Positions 16,702-24,824 of a DNA stretch of 64,000 nucleotides are shown piece after piece. The notes beneath the pieces are model-generated. The model saw only the letters and a program-made list of their open reading frames with translations, was not told where the DNA came from and ran no database searches. The stretch is taken from positions 551,229 to 615,228 of the forward strand of contig NZ_DAQC01000001.1 in the NCBI RefSeq assembly GCF_002502735.1. Reading direction: 5' to 3'. The translations under genes and the position numbers were made by a program. Origin of the DNA: Methanoregula sp. UBA64 (GTDB lineage Archaea; Halobacteriota; Methanomicrobia; Methanomicrobiales; Methanospirillaceae). Numbering within the stretch: the stretch's first letter is position 1; every line of letters starts with the position of its first letter.

Positions 16702-17395
16702 AGCTCAGGTGACAAAAAAACTCCGGGATTACTCCCTCGACCTTTCGCTTGCCGTACGGCCGGGCGAAATATTTGTCCTGATGGGGACAAACGGCTCGGG
16801 AAAATCGACGACATTAAACATTCTCGCGGGACTGCTCGAACCGGATACCGCCGTGATCACCTTGAACGGGGAGCGCATCTGCCACTCAAAAGAGGGCATC
16901 AATATCCCGGCCGAGGACCGCCGGATCGGGTATGTCCTCCAGAACTCCGCAGTCTTCCCCCACATGACCGTGAGCGACAATGTTGCATTTGGCCTCCGGG
17001 GACGGGGCATTTCCCGTCAGGAGATCCTCGAACAGGCAGTGCTCTGGATGGACCGGATGCACATATCCGATCTTGCCGGGATCCGGGCGGGAAACCTCTC
17101 GGGAGGACAGAAACAGCGCGTTGCCCTTGCCCGGGCCCTTGCGATCGGGCCGCGCCTCTTAATGTTGGACGAGCCGTTCACCGCGCTCGATGCGGAGAGC
17201 ACGCAGACCGTAAAGGACCTGACCCGGCGGTTCGTAAAAGAGATGCAGATCCCCTGCATCGTGGTCACCCACCGGCTCACGGACAGCACCGAGATCGGCG
17301 ACCGGGCATGTGTGCTCTGCCACGGGAAAAAAGAGTGGGAAGGTCTCCCGGCGGAGATGCCCGACTTCTGTACTGTCTGCCACTGTAAGGACTGA
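16694..17395 (+). CDS. modC: Molybdate ABC transporter ATPase ModC with a cysteine-rich tail
   Basis: A 233-residue ABC ATPase starting at ATG 16694 (GGGAGG at 16682-16687; overlap with modB). Walker A is GTNGSGKST at 31-39, the signature is LSGGQKQRVALARAL, Walker B is LLMLDEP, and the H-loop is VVTHR. It is short: the C-terminal regulatory (MOP/TOBE) domain of bacterial ModC is missing. Instead the last 30 residues contain five Cys and two His, in two CxxCH patterns (CVLCH and CTVCHC). These could bind a metal and sense supply, although the first lies on a strand that is normally conserved for other reasons. Confidence 0.92.
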   Translation: MLEAQVTKKLRDYSLDLSLAVRPGEIFVLMGTNGSGKSTTLNILAGLLEPDTAVITLNGERICHSKEGINIPAEDRRIGYVLQNSAVFPHMTVSDNVAFGLRGRGISRQEILEQAVLWMDRMHISDLAGIRAGNLSGGQKQRVALARALAIGPRLLMLDEPFTALDAESTQTVKDLTRRFVKEMQIPCIVVTHRLTDSTEIGDRACVLCHGKKEWEGLPAEMPDFCTVCHCKD

Positions 17396-17413
17396 TACCG
17401 GAACCGCATAACT

Positions 17414-17422
17414 GTTTTTTTT
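17414..17422 (+). terminator. T-run after modC
   Basis: A run of eight to nine T begins 19 bases after the modC stop and precedes the next, separately promoted gene. Confidence 0.4.
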
Positions 17423-17599
17423 CAGCGGGATTGAACGGTATTCCCCGTGCAGGAGTACGGGTTGCCAGGGCCCGGGGTTCCTGTTTTTAACAAACAGGCA
17501 AATATTCGTCATGCTTAAACCGCACCATCGCCCACATGTCTGTAGTGGACGGTGCCGGGATAAGACGGGGCGCCGGGACCCCTGCCGGGTGTGCACGTT

Positions 17600-18820
17600 A
17601 TGAAGAAAACTACGAAAACCCCTAAAACAGGATCCGACTTCCGGCCCCTCGCGATCCTTGCCGGTGCCGTGATCCTTGCCCTCATCTTTGTCGCGGCCAT
17701 CGTGCTCTCGGTCCCTGCCGGGACACCAACAGGGCAGTCCGATGCCATCCGCATCGGGGCGATCTACAACCTGAACGGATCGCAGTCGTCCCTTGACATT
17801 CCCTCTGCACGGGGAGCCCGCCTTGCCGCAGCACAGATCAACGAGCGCGGGGGGATCGGGGGACGGCAGGTCATCCTGACCGAATATGACGGAAAGACCA
17901 ACACCACCGAGATCGCAGCGGATGCAGACCGCCTCATCGGTACCGACCACGTGCAGGTCATCATCGGTATGAGCGATTCCGACATGGTTCTCCCGGCAGC
18001 CCGCGTTGCAGCCGGCGCCCGCACGGTCTTTGTCACGTCCGGCGCAACCTCCCCGCTCCTTCCGGGGCAGGTGCCGGGCTACCTCTACCTTGCCTGCTAT
18101 GGCGACAACACGCAGGCCGCAGCCGCAGCGGAATTCGCGCAGTCCGATCTTAACGCGACAACAGCCCTGGTGGTCATGGACAATTCCACGGAATACACGC
18201 GGCTCCTCCCGAAGTATTTCATGGAGAGGTTTGCCGAGGGCGGCGGAACCATTACCAAGGTCGTGCCTTACGAAGGAAGCCAGGATATCCCGTCAGTAGC
18301 CGGGAAGCTTTCCGGAACCGCGGTTCCTGCACCGGGTGTCGTGCTCGTTGCCTGCGGGCCGGAGGACTGCGGCGCTGCGATCCGGGCGGTACGGGCCGCG
18401 GGGATCACAGCACCGGTGATCGGAGGGGACTCGATGGATTCCCCGAAGCTTGCCGCAGCTGCCGGGCCGGATGCGGGCCGGATCGTGTACACAACGCATG
18501 GCGATATCAGCACGTCGTCCGCTGACCCGGACACGAGTGCGTTTATTAAACGGTATTACATCGAGTACGGCGAAAAGCCCAACGCCTTTGCTGCGCTCGG
18601 GTACGATACCGTAAACGTGGCGGCACAGGCCGCAGCGTTATCGCCGTCCGATATCCGGGCCGGCCTTGTCTCCCTCAAAACCTACGACGGGTTGACCGGG
18701 ACCATCGCCTACCACAACAACGCGCAGATCCCGGAAAAGTCCGTGACCCTCATGGAGCTGAACGGCGGCACGGTGCGCTCCCTCGGAGAACGGGTACCCC
18801 GGATCGTGCCGGCACCCTGA
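17600..18820 (+). CDS. Periplasmic-binding-protein type I solute receptor (Leu/Ile/Val-binding family)
   Basis: A membrane-anchored protein of 406 residues (ATG 17600; GTG 17591 would add three). One hydrophobic segment (about 17-38) acts as signal or anchor. The rest follows the LivK/Peripla_BP_6 pattern: IRIGAIYNLNGSQSSLDIP, ARLAAAQINERGGIGG, a DSDMVLPAARVA hinge region and APVIGGDSMDSPKL. It would bind a small ligand such as an amino acid outside the membrane. No LivHMGF permease or ATPase genes adjoin it, so it is either an orphan receptor served by a distant transporter or a sensory protein. It is preceded by GGGTG and has a T-run terminator. Confidence 0.85.
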   Translation: MKKTTKTPKTGSDFRPLAILAGAVILALIFVAAIVLSVPAGTPTGQSDAIRIGAIYNLNGSQSSLDIPSARGARLAAAQINERGGIGGRQVILTEYDGKTNTTEIAADADRLIGTDHVQVIIGMSDSDMVLPAARVAAGARTVFVTSGATSPLLPGQVPGYLYLACYGDNTQAAAAAEFAQSDLNATTALVVMDNSTEYTRLLPKYFMERFAEGGGTITKVVPYEGSQDIPSVAGKLSGTAVPAPGVVLVACGPEDCGAAIRAVRAAGITAPVIGGDSMDSPKLAAAAGPDAGRIVYTTHGDISTSSADPDTSAFIKRYYIEYGEKPNAFAALGYDTVNVAAQAAALSPSDIRAGLVSLKTYDGLTGTIAYHNNAQIPEKSVTLMELNGGTVRSLGERVPRIVPAP

Positions 18821-18830
18821 TGCCCGACAC

Positions 18831-18847
18831 TTTTTTTTTAATTTTTT
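18831..18847 (+). terminator. Bidirectional T/A-rich terminator
   Basis: A run of nine T, then AA and six more T, follows the binding-protein stop by 11 bases. It ends at the stop codon of the small gene on the other strand. Confidence 0.45.
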
Positions 18848-19064
18848 AGATCGCGCCGGTCTTTCTCAGCCACAGCCCGACTGCCACATATGCGAAGGTT
18901 GCAGCGATTATTCCCAGAATTATGCCGGAAGCGAGCGGGAGATCTCCGGAAAAGATCGCACGGGCGAGCCACAGTATCACAAGAAAGATTCCCTAGGCTG
19001 CTATCACAACCCCCAGAAAAATGACCGCAAGAGCCGCAATCCCGTACGTTACCGGTTCATCCAT
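18846..19064 (-). pseudogene. Small two-helix membrane protein interrupted by an in-frame TAG
   Basis: Read on the minus strand from ATG 19064, 73 codons run to a TAA at 18846-18848 with a single in-frame TAG at codon 24 (18993-18995). The frame encodes a coherent small membrane protein: an N-terminal hydrophobic helix (YGIAALAVIFLGVVIAA), the TAG, then GIFLVILWLARAIF, a short SGDLPLAS loop, a second helix and a basic end (WLRKTGAI). The hydrophobic pattern continues across the TAG, so this looks like one gene with a nonsense change (CAG to TAG, or a Trp/Tyr codon, would restore it). Alternatives are sequencing error or amber readthrough. It lies downstream of kup and the YgjP-like gene on the same strand. 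Confidence 0.55.
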
Positions 19065-19138
19065 CAGGAAAACCCTATTTTAGGTACCCCGCCGGCAGTT
19101 CGTCGTACAGCCCCCCGGGCAATCTCCGGATCCTGCAC

Positions 19139-19831
19139 TCATATATCGAGCAGGCGCTCGTTTTTGCGCAGCCATTCCCGGTGTTTCTGATACTCCGGCA
19201 TTGCCTGCCCGACTTTTTCCCAGAACCGGGGGGAATGGTCCGGCTGGCGCATGTGGACGAGCTCGTGGACGATCACGTAGTCGACCACTTCCGGCGGCGC
19301 GAGGATCAGGCGCCAGCAGAACGAGAGCGTGCCGGACGTGCTGCACGAGGCCCAGCGGCGGCGGGTATCGGAGATCCGGATCTTCTTTGGCCGGTAATCG
19401 AGGATCGCGGCAAAGCCGGCAACCCGGGCCGGGACAAGCGCTTTTGCCTTCTCCACGTACCATGCCAAGAAGAGGTCGCGGGCCCCGGGCAGGCTGCGCT
19501 CCCCGATAAAAAAGGACGTTCCGAGGCTGACCGGGGCATCGCTCCCGGCAATGATTGCGAGCGGGTAATACCTTCCCAGAAAGAGGAACTCTTCGCCCTC
19601 GACAAACCGCTTCTTTCCCGCCACCGGCCGGTTCCTGATCTCGGCCATCTTCTTTTCGATCCAGTCCTGTTTCTCTGTTATGAGCCCGGCAAGGTAGGAC
19701 TCGGGCGTCCGTTGCGGGGCCCGGACAACGAGCGTGGCTTCGGGGGTAATCTCAAGCGAGATCGTGCGGCGCCGGGAGCGGACGATCGTGGCTGAGTACG
19801 GGAGCGGCATGGGATATTCCGGAAAAACCAT
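19139..19831 (-). CDS. YgjP-like (DUF45) zinc metallopeptidase-fold protein
   Basis: A 230-residue protein with the DUF45/YgjP pattern: an N-terminal beta-rich region (VRSRRRTISLEITPEATLVV, in part), a middle RPKKIRISDTRRRWASCS signature and the catalytic-type HELVHMRQPDHSPRFWE, where the HExxH-like motif is HELVH and the third ligand follows. The family is related to SprT/M48 peptidases; the substrate in archaea is unknown. ATG 19810 (MPLPYSATIV) is a plausible shorter start. It is 43 bases downstream of kup on the same strand, so co-transcription is likely, but no functional link to potassium uptake is known. Confidence 0.88.
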   Translation of the reverse strand: MVFPEYPMPLPYSATIVRSRRRTISLEITPEATLVVRAPQRTPESYLAGLITEKQDWIEKKMAEIRNRPVAGKKRFVEGEEFLFLGRYYPLAIIAGSDAPVSLGTSFFIGERSLPGARDLFLAWYVEKAKALVPARVAGFAAILDYRPKKIRISDTRRRWASCSTSGTLSFCWRLILAPPEVVDYVIVHELVHMRQPDHSPRFWEKVGQAMPEYQKHREWLRKNERLLDI

Positions 19832-19874
19832 TTGGCGCTTCTGGTATTTTTGCCCGGCTGCTGCCGGTGCCGCC

Positions 19875-21689
19875 TCACATCACGACCCGGGTCACGACCC
19901 CGTGGATCTTCTCCGGCGGCAGCGTATAGAACTGGACAAACGGGGGCGTGACCTTTTTGATGATCGAATAGATCTTCCAGAAGAACCGGTCGCTCACGAT
20001 GTTCTCGATGCCATAGAAGATCGTCTTCTCTTCAATTCCCTGTGCGCGGAGCAGCTGGATAAGATCGATGATCTCCATGTACCCGCACCGGACGGTAAAT
20101 ACCTGGAGGCCCGGGGCGAGATTGGTATCGAACTCGGTCGTGACCCCGAACGGCTTGTCATGGGTCACAATGGAGACAAAGATATTGTTCTCGTACAGGA
20201 TCTCGTTCTGGAAAAAGATCTGCGGAACATACGAGGAGACTTTCGAAACCTCGCCGGTAAAGTAGAGGGCGGTGCCGTGGATTTTCGGGAGCGAGTTATA
20301 GGCCGCCGTGTATTTCGGGATAAAATCCTCTAAGGGCACGGGCCTGAGCATATCGTGGAGCCGGTCCTGGCCCCGGATATACGCGAGGATGATGACAAAC
20401 GGGAGCGCGGCGATCAGTACCGACCAGTAGGCCCCGGTCGGGATCTTGACAAACGAGGAGAGCAAAAATAGCACGTCCACCTCGATCAAAAGCCCGCAGA
20501 CCATGGCCTTGACCGCTTCAGCCCGCAGGATGAAGATCAGCAGCATCAGGATGGCGGAGATAAGCATGGTCCCGGCGACCGCGAGGCCGTACGCGGACGA
20601 GAGGCTTTCCGATGAGCCAAATCCGATCATCACCACGAGCACGGCTACCATGAGCAGCCAGTTGATGGTATCGATATAGATCTGGGAGCGCAGCTCGGCC
20701 GAAGTATAATCGATCTTCATCCGCGGGAGGAGCTTGGTGTTCATGGCCTGGTATACAATGGAGAACATGCCGCTGATCATTGCCTGCGACGCGATGACCG
20801 TTGCTGCGATACTCAGGATAAGGAACGGGACGTAGCCGATCGGGATGATCGCATGTACCATCGAGAAGAGCACGTTCTTTGTCGAGCCGCCGGCAATCAC
20901 GTACGCGCCCTGCCCGAGATAGCTGAGCACGAGCGCGGGAAAGATGCAGTACCAGCCTTTTATGATCGGTTCGCGGCCCAGGTGGCCCATATCGGCATAG
21001 AGCGCTTCGCCCCCGGTCACGCAGAGGATCACGGCGGACATGACAAAGAACGAGGTGATGCCGTTTTCCATTACAAAGGCAAAGGCAAAGGTCGGGCTCA
21101 GCGCGAGGAGCACCTGCGGGGCGGCAATGATGGCAATCGCCCCGGTAACGCCGAGCGCGACAAACCAGACGAGCATGACCGGCCCGAACATCCACGCCAC
21201 GTGCTCGGTGCCTTTTTTCTGGATGATAAAGAGGCCGATTGCAATGAGGGCTGCGATCAAAAGCACGTCGGTCCCGGCAAAACCGGAAAAGCCGGGCACG
21301 AGCGCGATACCTTCGACCGCGGAGAGGATACTGATCGCGGGCGTGATGACGCCGTCGCCGATGAAGAGCGCGATACCGGCAACGGTGAGGATGGTAACGG
21401 CCGAGAGGGTGATGCCCGGCTTCAAGAGAGTTGCGAGGATCCCGCGGAGCACGATCGTGCCGCCCTCGCCCTTGGTCCCCAGGGACATTGCGAGCCAGAC
21501 GTACTGGACGGTGATGATCGTAAAGAGCGTCCAGATCACAAGCGAGATAATACCAAGGATATTCCCGGTTGTCGGGAGAAGAAAGAGGAGGATTGCGCCG
21601 ACCGTGTAGATGGGACTGGTCCCGATATCGCCAAAGACCAGGCCCAGGGATTTGATGACCCGGGAATGGCCGTTTCCCAAAACCGGCAT
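19875..21689 (-). CDS. kup: KUP-family potassium uptake transporter
   Basis: A 604-residue membrane protein with about twelve helices in the N-terminal ~450 residues and a soluble C-terminal domain. Family signatures are visible: LGLVFGDIGTSPIYT at the N-terminus, the GEGG in GTKGEGGTIVLRG, GDGVITPAISILSAVEG, and GGEALYADMGHLG. KUP proteins mediate proton-coupled potassium uptake across the cytoplasmic membrane. The C-terminal domain (from about 450) has TALYFTGEVSKVSSYVPQIF, which matches the cytosolic region that binds cyclic di-AMP in some homologues. It is likely first in a minus-strand unit with the YgjP-like gene. Confidence 0.95.
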   Translation of the reverse strand: MPVLGNGHSRVIKSLGLVFGDIGTSPIYTVGAILLFLLPTTGNILGIISLVIWTLFTIITVQYVWLAMSLGTKGEGGTIVLRGILATLLKPGITLSAVTILTVAGIALFIGDGVITPAISILSAVEGIALVPGFSGFAGTDVLLIAALIAIGLFIIQKKGTEHVAWMFGPVMLVWFVALGVTGAIAIIAAPQVLLALSPTFAFAFVMENGITSFFVMSAVILCVTGGEALYADMGHLGREPIIKGWYCIFPALVLSYLGQGAYVIAGGSTKNVLFSMVHAIIPIGYVPFLILSIAATVIASQAMISGMFSIVYQAMNTKLLPRMKIDYTSAELRSQIYIDTINWLLMVAVLVVMIGFGSSESLSSAYGLAVAGTMLISAILMLLIFILRAEAVKAMVCGLLIEVDVLFLLSSFVKIPTGAYWSVLIAALPFVIILAYIRGQDRLHDMLRPVPLEDFIPKYTAAYNSLPKIHGTALYFTGEVSKVSSYVPQIFFQNEILYENNIFVSIVTHDKPFGVTTEFDTNLAPGLQVFTVRCGYMEIIDLIQLLRAQGIEEKTIFYGIENIVSDRFFWKIYSIIKKVTPPFVQFYTLPPEKIHGVVTRVVM

Positions 21690-21819
21690 TGTACTAACCT
21701 TGAAAGGAAGAAAGTAAAGACTTTGTGTTCCCGGGCGGACGGGGTTACCTGGTACCTGTTTACCTCCCGGGGATTTTTACCGGGAGGGACGATGAGCGCT
21801 AAAAAAAATTGTCCCGGGA

Positions 21820-22623
21820 TCACTCGTCGATAACGAACCGGTCGAACTCCTCGAAGTACCGGTACCCGAACGCACAGTTCCGGTTCCAGAGTATGTTGTC
21901 GAAGATCTGCCGGACCGTTAAGGGAGACCGGGTCGTGTTCTTTGCAATAACCGCGAGGATCTTCTCTGCGCACGGCAGAATTGTCCCGCCAAAATGCATA
22001 GAAAACCTGCGGGTATATTCCTCGACCTTGTCGGCATCGCAGGTCGATTCAAGCAACCGGCGTTTCTGGACATAAAGGCAGCTGTAATACAGGAGATTCC
22101 GGGGATCGTTTAATTCCGGGAGGAGCTTCTCTTTGTTTTCTATGAGTTTTGCCAGACCTTTCATGGCAGAGGGATAATTTTCAGCGCATAATTTTTTGAA
22201 ATATTTTTTCATCTCCGATTCCACCATCGGCTCATAGATTGTTCCTTCAATAACCCGGGCCAGCACCTGGAGCCGCTGGCAGGTTTCGGCATCGACACAA
22301 TCGCCCGCCATAATGTAGGGGTATTCATGGTTCCAGATCAGCAGGTGTTCGATCTCCCGGGCTACAATCCGTGCATCGTTGGGGGACTTGGGGAATTTTT
22401 TTAAGGTGATCGTATTTGTGACGGGCGAGGCTATCCCGTCGTATTTGCTCTTTGAATCGATCAGCCAGGTGATCGTTATTTTTTCGATATCGCCCTTTTT
22501 TGCAGCGTAAAAATCAGCAAAATCCGGGTGTTTTTTGCCGAGGGTGGCAAGCATTATCCCGGCCAGGTGCCCCTTGAGCCGGGTACTGGGGGCAGCACCT
22601 GATGCGGATTGAACATTATTCAT
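21820..22623 (-). CDS. Uncharacterised 267-residue protein
   Basis: I do not recognise this protein. It is soluble, with no membrane segment, mixed alpha/beta in the first half (KKGDIEKITITWLIDSK) and helical in the second. Its coding character is convincing: continuous reading frame, normal G+C, an ATG at 22623. REIEHLLIWNHEYP gives a weak metallopeptidase-like impression (E-I-E-H-L-L), but no HExxH is present. Several Cys occur (GDCVDAETCQ, STCDAD, RNCAFGY). It is divergent from pth2 and lies upstream of kup on the same strand with a 130-base gap. Confidence 0.75.
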   Translation of the reverse strand: MNNVQSASGAAPSTRLKGHLAGIMLATLGKKHPDFADFYAAKKGDIEKITITWLIDSKSKYDGIASPVTNTITLKKFPKSPNDARIVAREIEHLLIWNHEYPYIMAGDCVDAETCQRLQVLARVIEGTIYEPMVESEMKKYFKKLCAENYPSAMKGLAKLIENKEKLLPELNDPRNLLYYSCLYVQKRRLLESTCDADKVEEYTRRFSMHFGGTILPCAEKILAVIAKNTTRSPLTVRQIFDNILWNRNCAFGYRYFEEFDRFVIDE

Positions 22624-22803
22624 GCTTGCATTTTGGCGGGCGATCTCATAGTGGTTCTGGTAGCCGGGAATAACCGGCCCTCACCCGGTGTCCCGGTCTT
22701 TTGGAAAGAAAGCCGGGCTCCGCTGCTCTCGTTCCTAGGACTGCGTGCCCGTTTTTTTGGGAATGAGAAGGTTAATTTCTGCCCGCACCAAAGAAATTTT
22801 GCC

Positions 22804-23196
22804 ATGCCAAAGCCAGCTCAATCTGAAAATAAACCCGGATACGAACCCAGTTTCAGGTACAAGCAGTGCCTTGTCCTGCGAAACGATGTCAAGATGAGCT
22901 GCGGCAAGAAGTGCGCACAGGCAGCCCACGCGTCCATCGGGGCGTTTGAGAACGCAGACAAGACGCTGCGGAAGGCCTGGCAGGTTGAGGGCCAGAAAAA
23001 GGTGGTCTTAAAAGCAGATGGCGAGCGGGCTCTTTTCGAGCTCAAGGTGATAGCGGAACGGGCAGGTATATCCACCTCGCTCATCCAGGACGCCGGCATG
23101 ACCGAGATCCCGCCGGGAACTATCACGGCGCTCGGTCTTGGCCCTGCAAAGTCCGAGGACCTCGACAAGATCACCGGGGCGCTCTCCCTCTTATGA
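22804..23196 (+). CDS. pth2: Archaeal/eukaryotic-type peptidyl-tRNA hydrolase Pth2
   Basis: A 130-residue Pth2 that hydrolyses peptidyl-tRNAs released from ribosomes. The start is ATG 22804; the frame is open further upstream but that part does not match the family. Signatures are KQCLVLRNDVKMSCGKKCAQ with the catalytic-region Lys and Asp, AQAAHASIGAF, and the C-terminal TITALGLGPAKSEDLDKITG. The N-terminal ~20 residues are a non-conserved basic extension. The stop overlaps the truD ATG as ATGA, so the two are coupled. Confidence 0.95.
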   Translation: MPKPAQSENKPGYEPSFRYKQCLVLRNDVKMSCGKKCAQAAHASIGAFENADKTLRKAWQVEGQKKVVLKADGERALFELKVIAERAGISTSLIQDAGMTEIPPGTITALGLGPAKSEDLDKITGALSLL

Positions 23197-24464
23197 AAGA
23201 AAGCCCGTATGCGCTCGAACGCGAGCTCGGTATGCAGTATTATGCCACCGATACCCCGGGGATCGGCGGCAGGCTCCGCACCACGCCCGAGGATTTTATC
23301 GTCAAAGAGATCCCCCGCGAGGGAAAGGGCGGGAACACCGGCCCGTACCTGATCTGCCGGCTCACCAAGAACAACTGGGAGCTCCAGCACGCAGTAAAAG
23401 AGATCGCAAAACGCCTGGGTATCAGTCACCGGCGGATCGGCTGGGCGGGGACCAAGGACAAGAATGCAAAGACCACCCAGCTCATCTCGATCTTTAAGGT
23501 TACGCCGGAAGAGATCGCGGCGTTCTCTCTTAAGGATATCACGCTCGAAGTTGTCGGGTCGGCTAACGAGCAGCTCTCGCTTGGCGATCTTTTGGGCAAC
23601 CGGTTCGATCTTGCGATCCGCGAGGCCGAAGGGGAAGACCTTGCCGGCCGGGTTGCGGCCGTGACCGGGGCAGCGGGAGAGGCATTCCCGAACTATTTCG
23701 GGCTCCAGCGTTTCGGGGTCATCCGCCCGCTGACCCACCGGATCGGCGAGCTGATCCTCCGGGGCGAGTACGAAGAGGCCGTGGCAACCTATGTGGGCCT
23801 GGCGTTTCCCCACGAACAGGAACGGATCCAGGACGTGCGGCGCCACTTTTTTCTTAGCCGCGACCCGCTGCTTGCACTCAAGGAGATGCCCACCCAGATG
23901 TCCTTTGAGCGTTCCATGCTCTCGCACCTCCACACAAACCCGGGCGATTACGCCGGTGCGCTTCAGCAGCTGCCGCCAAAACTCCTCTCGATGTTTGTCT
24001 CCGCGTTCCAGTCGTACCTCTTCAACTGCGCCCTCTCCGACCGGTTGAAAAACGGCCATGGTCTTTCCGAGCCGGTGCCGGGCGACCGGCTGATCTTCTC
24101 GAACGGCCGGACCGACACCGTGACTGCGGCAAACATCCCGACAGTCACCATCCACCTCGCCCGGGGCCGGTGCGGCATAGCGCTCTTCATGCCGGGAAAG
24201 GACGAGCCCGCACCCGGGACCGAAAATGCTGCGGTCCGCGATCTGCTTGCCACCCACCGGATCACGCACGACAATTTCCGCACGGCCTCGGTCTTCGTGC
24301 ATGCAAAGTTCGACGGGGCATGGCGGCCGATCGCCATGAAGACCGCGGTCGAATCCTCGGTCGAAGAGAACACTGTGTGCCTGAAATTTACCCTTCCCCC
24401 CGGGCACTACGCTACCACGGTCTGCCGGGAATACATGAAAGCCGACCCGCTCCGGATGGTGTGA
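23193..24464 (+). CDS. truD: tRNA pseudouridine synthase TruD
   Basis: A 423-residue TruD, which in archaea modifies U13 (and related positions) of tRNA. The catalytic Asp lies in GWAGTKDKNAKTTQ. The N-terminal GGRLRTTPEDFIVKEIP and the NYFGLQRFG motif are family signatures, and the TruD-specific insertion domain follows (about 200-310). Translation is coupled to pth2 by ATGA. The pairing of two tRNA-directed enzymes is common in archaea. A T-run follows the stop. Confidence 0.96.
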   Translation: MKESPYALERELGMQYYATDTPGIGGRLRTTPEDFIVKEIPREGKGGNTGPYLICRLTKNNWELQHAVKEIAKRLGISHRRIGWAGTKDKNAKTTQLISIFKVTPEEIAAFSLKDITLEVVGSANEQLSLGDLLGNRFDLAIREAEGEDLAGRVAAVTGAAGEAFPNYFGLQRFGVIRPLTHRIGELILRGEYEEAVATYVGLAFPHEQERIQDVRRHFFLSRDPLLALKEMPTQMSFERSMLSHLHTNPGDYAGALQQLPPKLLSMFVSAFQSYLFNCALSDRLKNGHGLSEPVPGDRLIFSNGRTDTVTAANIPTVTIHLARGRCGIALFMPGKDEPAPGTENAAVRDLLATHRITHDNFRTASVFVHAKFDGAWRPIAMKTAVESSVEENTVCLKFTLPPGHYATTVCREYMKADPLRMV

Positions 24465-24482
24465 TGCGGAGAGAGTATCCGT

Positions 24483-24490
24483 CTTTTTTT
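24483..24490 (+). terminator. T-run after truD
   Basis: A run of seven to eight T begins 18 bases after the truD stop; a second T-run follows within 10 bases. Confidence 0.4.
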
Positions 24491-24615
24491 CCAGATTTTT
24501 ACCACAGAACAGATCCCGGCGGACACACAAAACCAGAAACCCTGTTATCCGGATTCATCGGTCATTTGTGCAGAGCATATCGGGAAAATCACTATATGAT
24601 CAACTCCAAACGAGC

Positions 24616-24708
24616 TCTCGCCCCCGGCCCCCTCGCGCTCGACGGGTGGCACGGCTTCACCCGTCTCGCTAGGGGGCGGTACTGCCTATCGAAGACGGGG
24701 GCGCGAGA
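24616..24708. other. G+C-rich nested inverted repeat between truD and sppA
   Basis: A 93-base segment can fold into nested stems. The outer arms TCTCGCCCCC (24616-24625) and GGGGGCGCGAGA (24697-24708) pair with a two-base bulge. An inner perfect hairpin GACGGGTG/CACCCGTC (24641-24648 with 24658-24665) has a nine-base loop. Further CCCCCT/AGGGGG pairing lies between. The surrounding 360-bp gap has no gene. It could be a structured RNA, a dispersed palindromic element or a termination structure between convergent genes. Confidence 0.4.
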
Positions 24709-24824
24709 TATGACCTGCGGGCGACCGTCTCCGGTTACCCGGTTTTGTAAGAGAAAGCCGCGAGCAAAATATTCTCTTCAGACTGCGGGAACCCTACTAA
24801 AAAAAGAACAAAAAGAAGAAAAAA

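Noticed and set aside
17300..17395. CxxCH motifs in ModC read as c-type haem sites
   Set aside because: The ATPase is cytoplasmic with no signal peptide, and the first motif falls on a conserved strand of the ABC fold, so covalent haem attachment is not expected.
18993..18995. TAG interpreted as a pyrrolysine codon
   Set aside because: No pyl genes are in the window and pyrrolysine in methanogens is tied mainly to methylamine methyltransferases; nonsense mutation is simpler.
20853..21833. 326-codon plus-strand ORF opposite kup
   Set aside because: Highly charged Asp/Glu/Arg/His translation that mirrors the hydrophobic kup codons; kup itself is unambiguous.
22818..24530. 570-codon minus-strand ORF opposite pth2 and truD
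   Set aside because: It is antisense to two well-supported genes and shows no protein family pattern.
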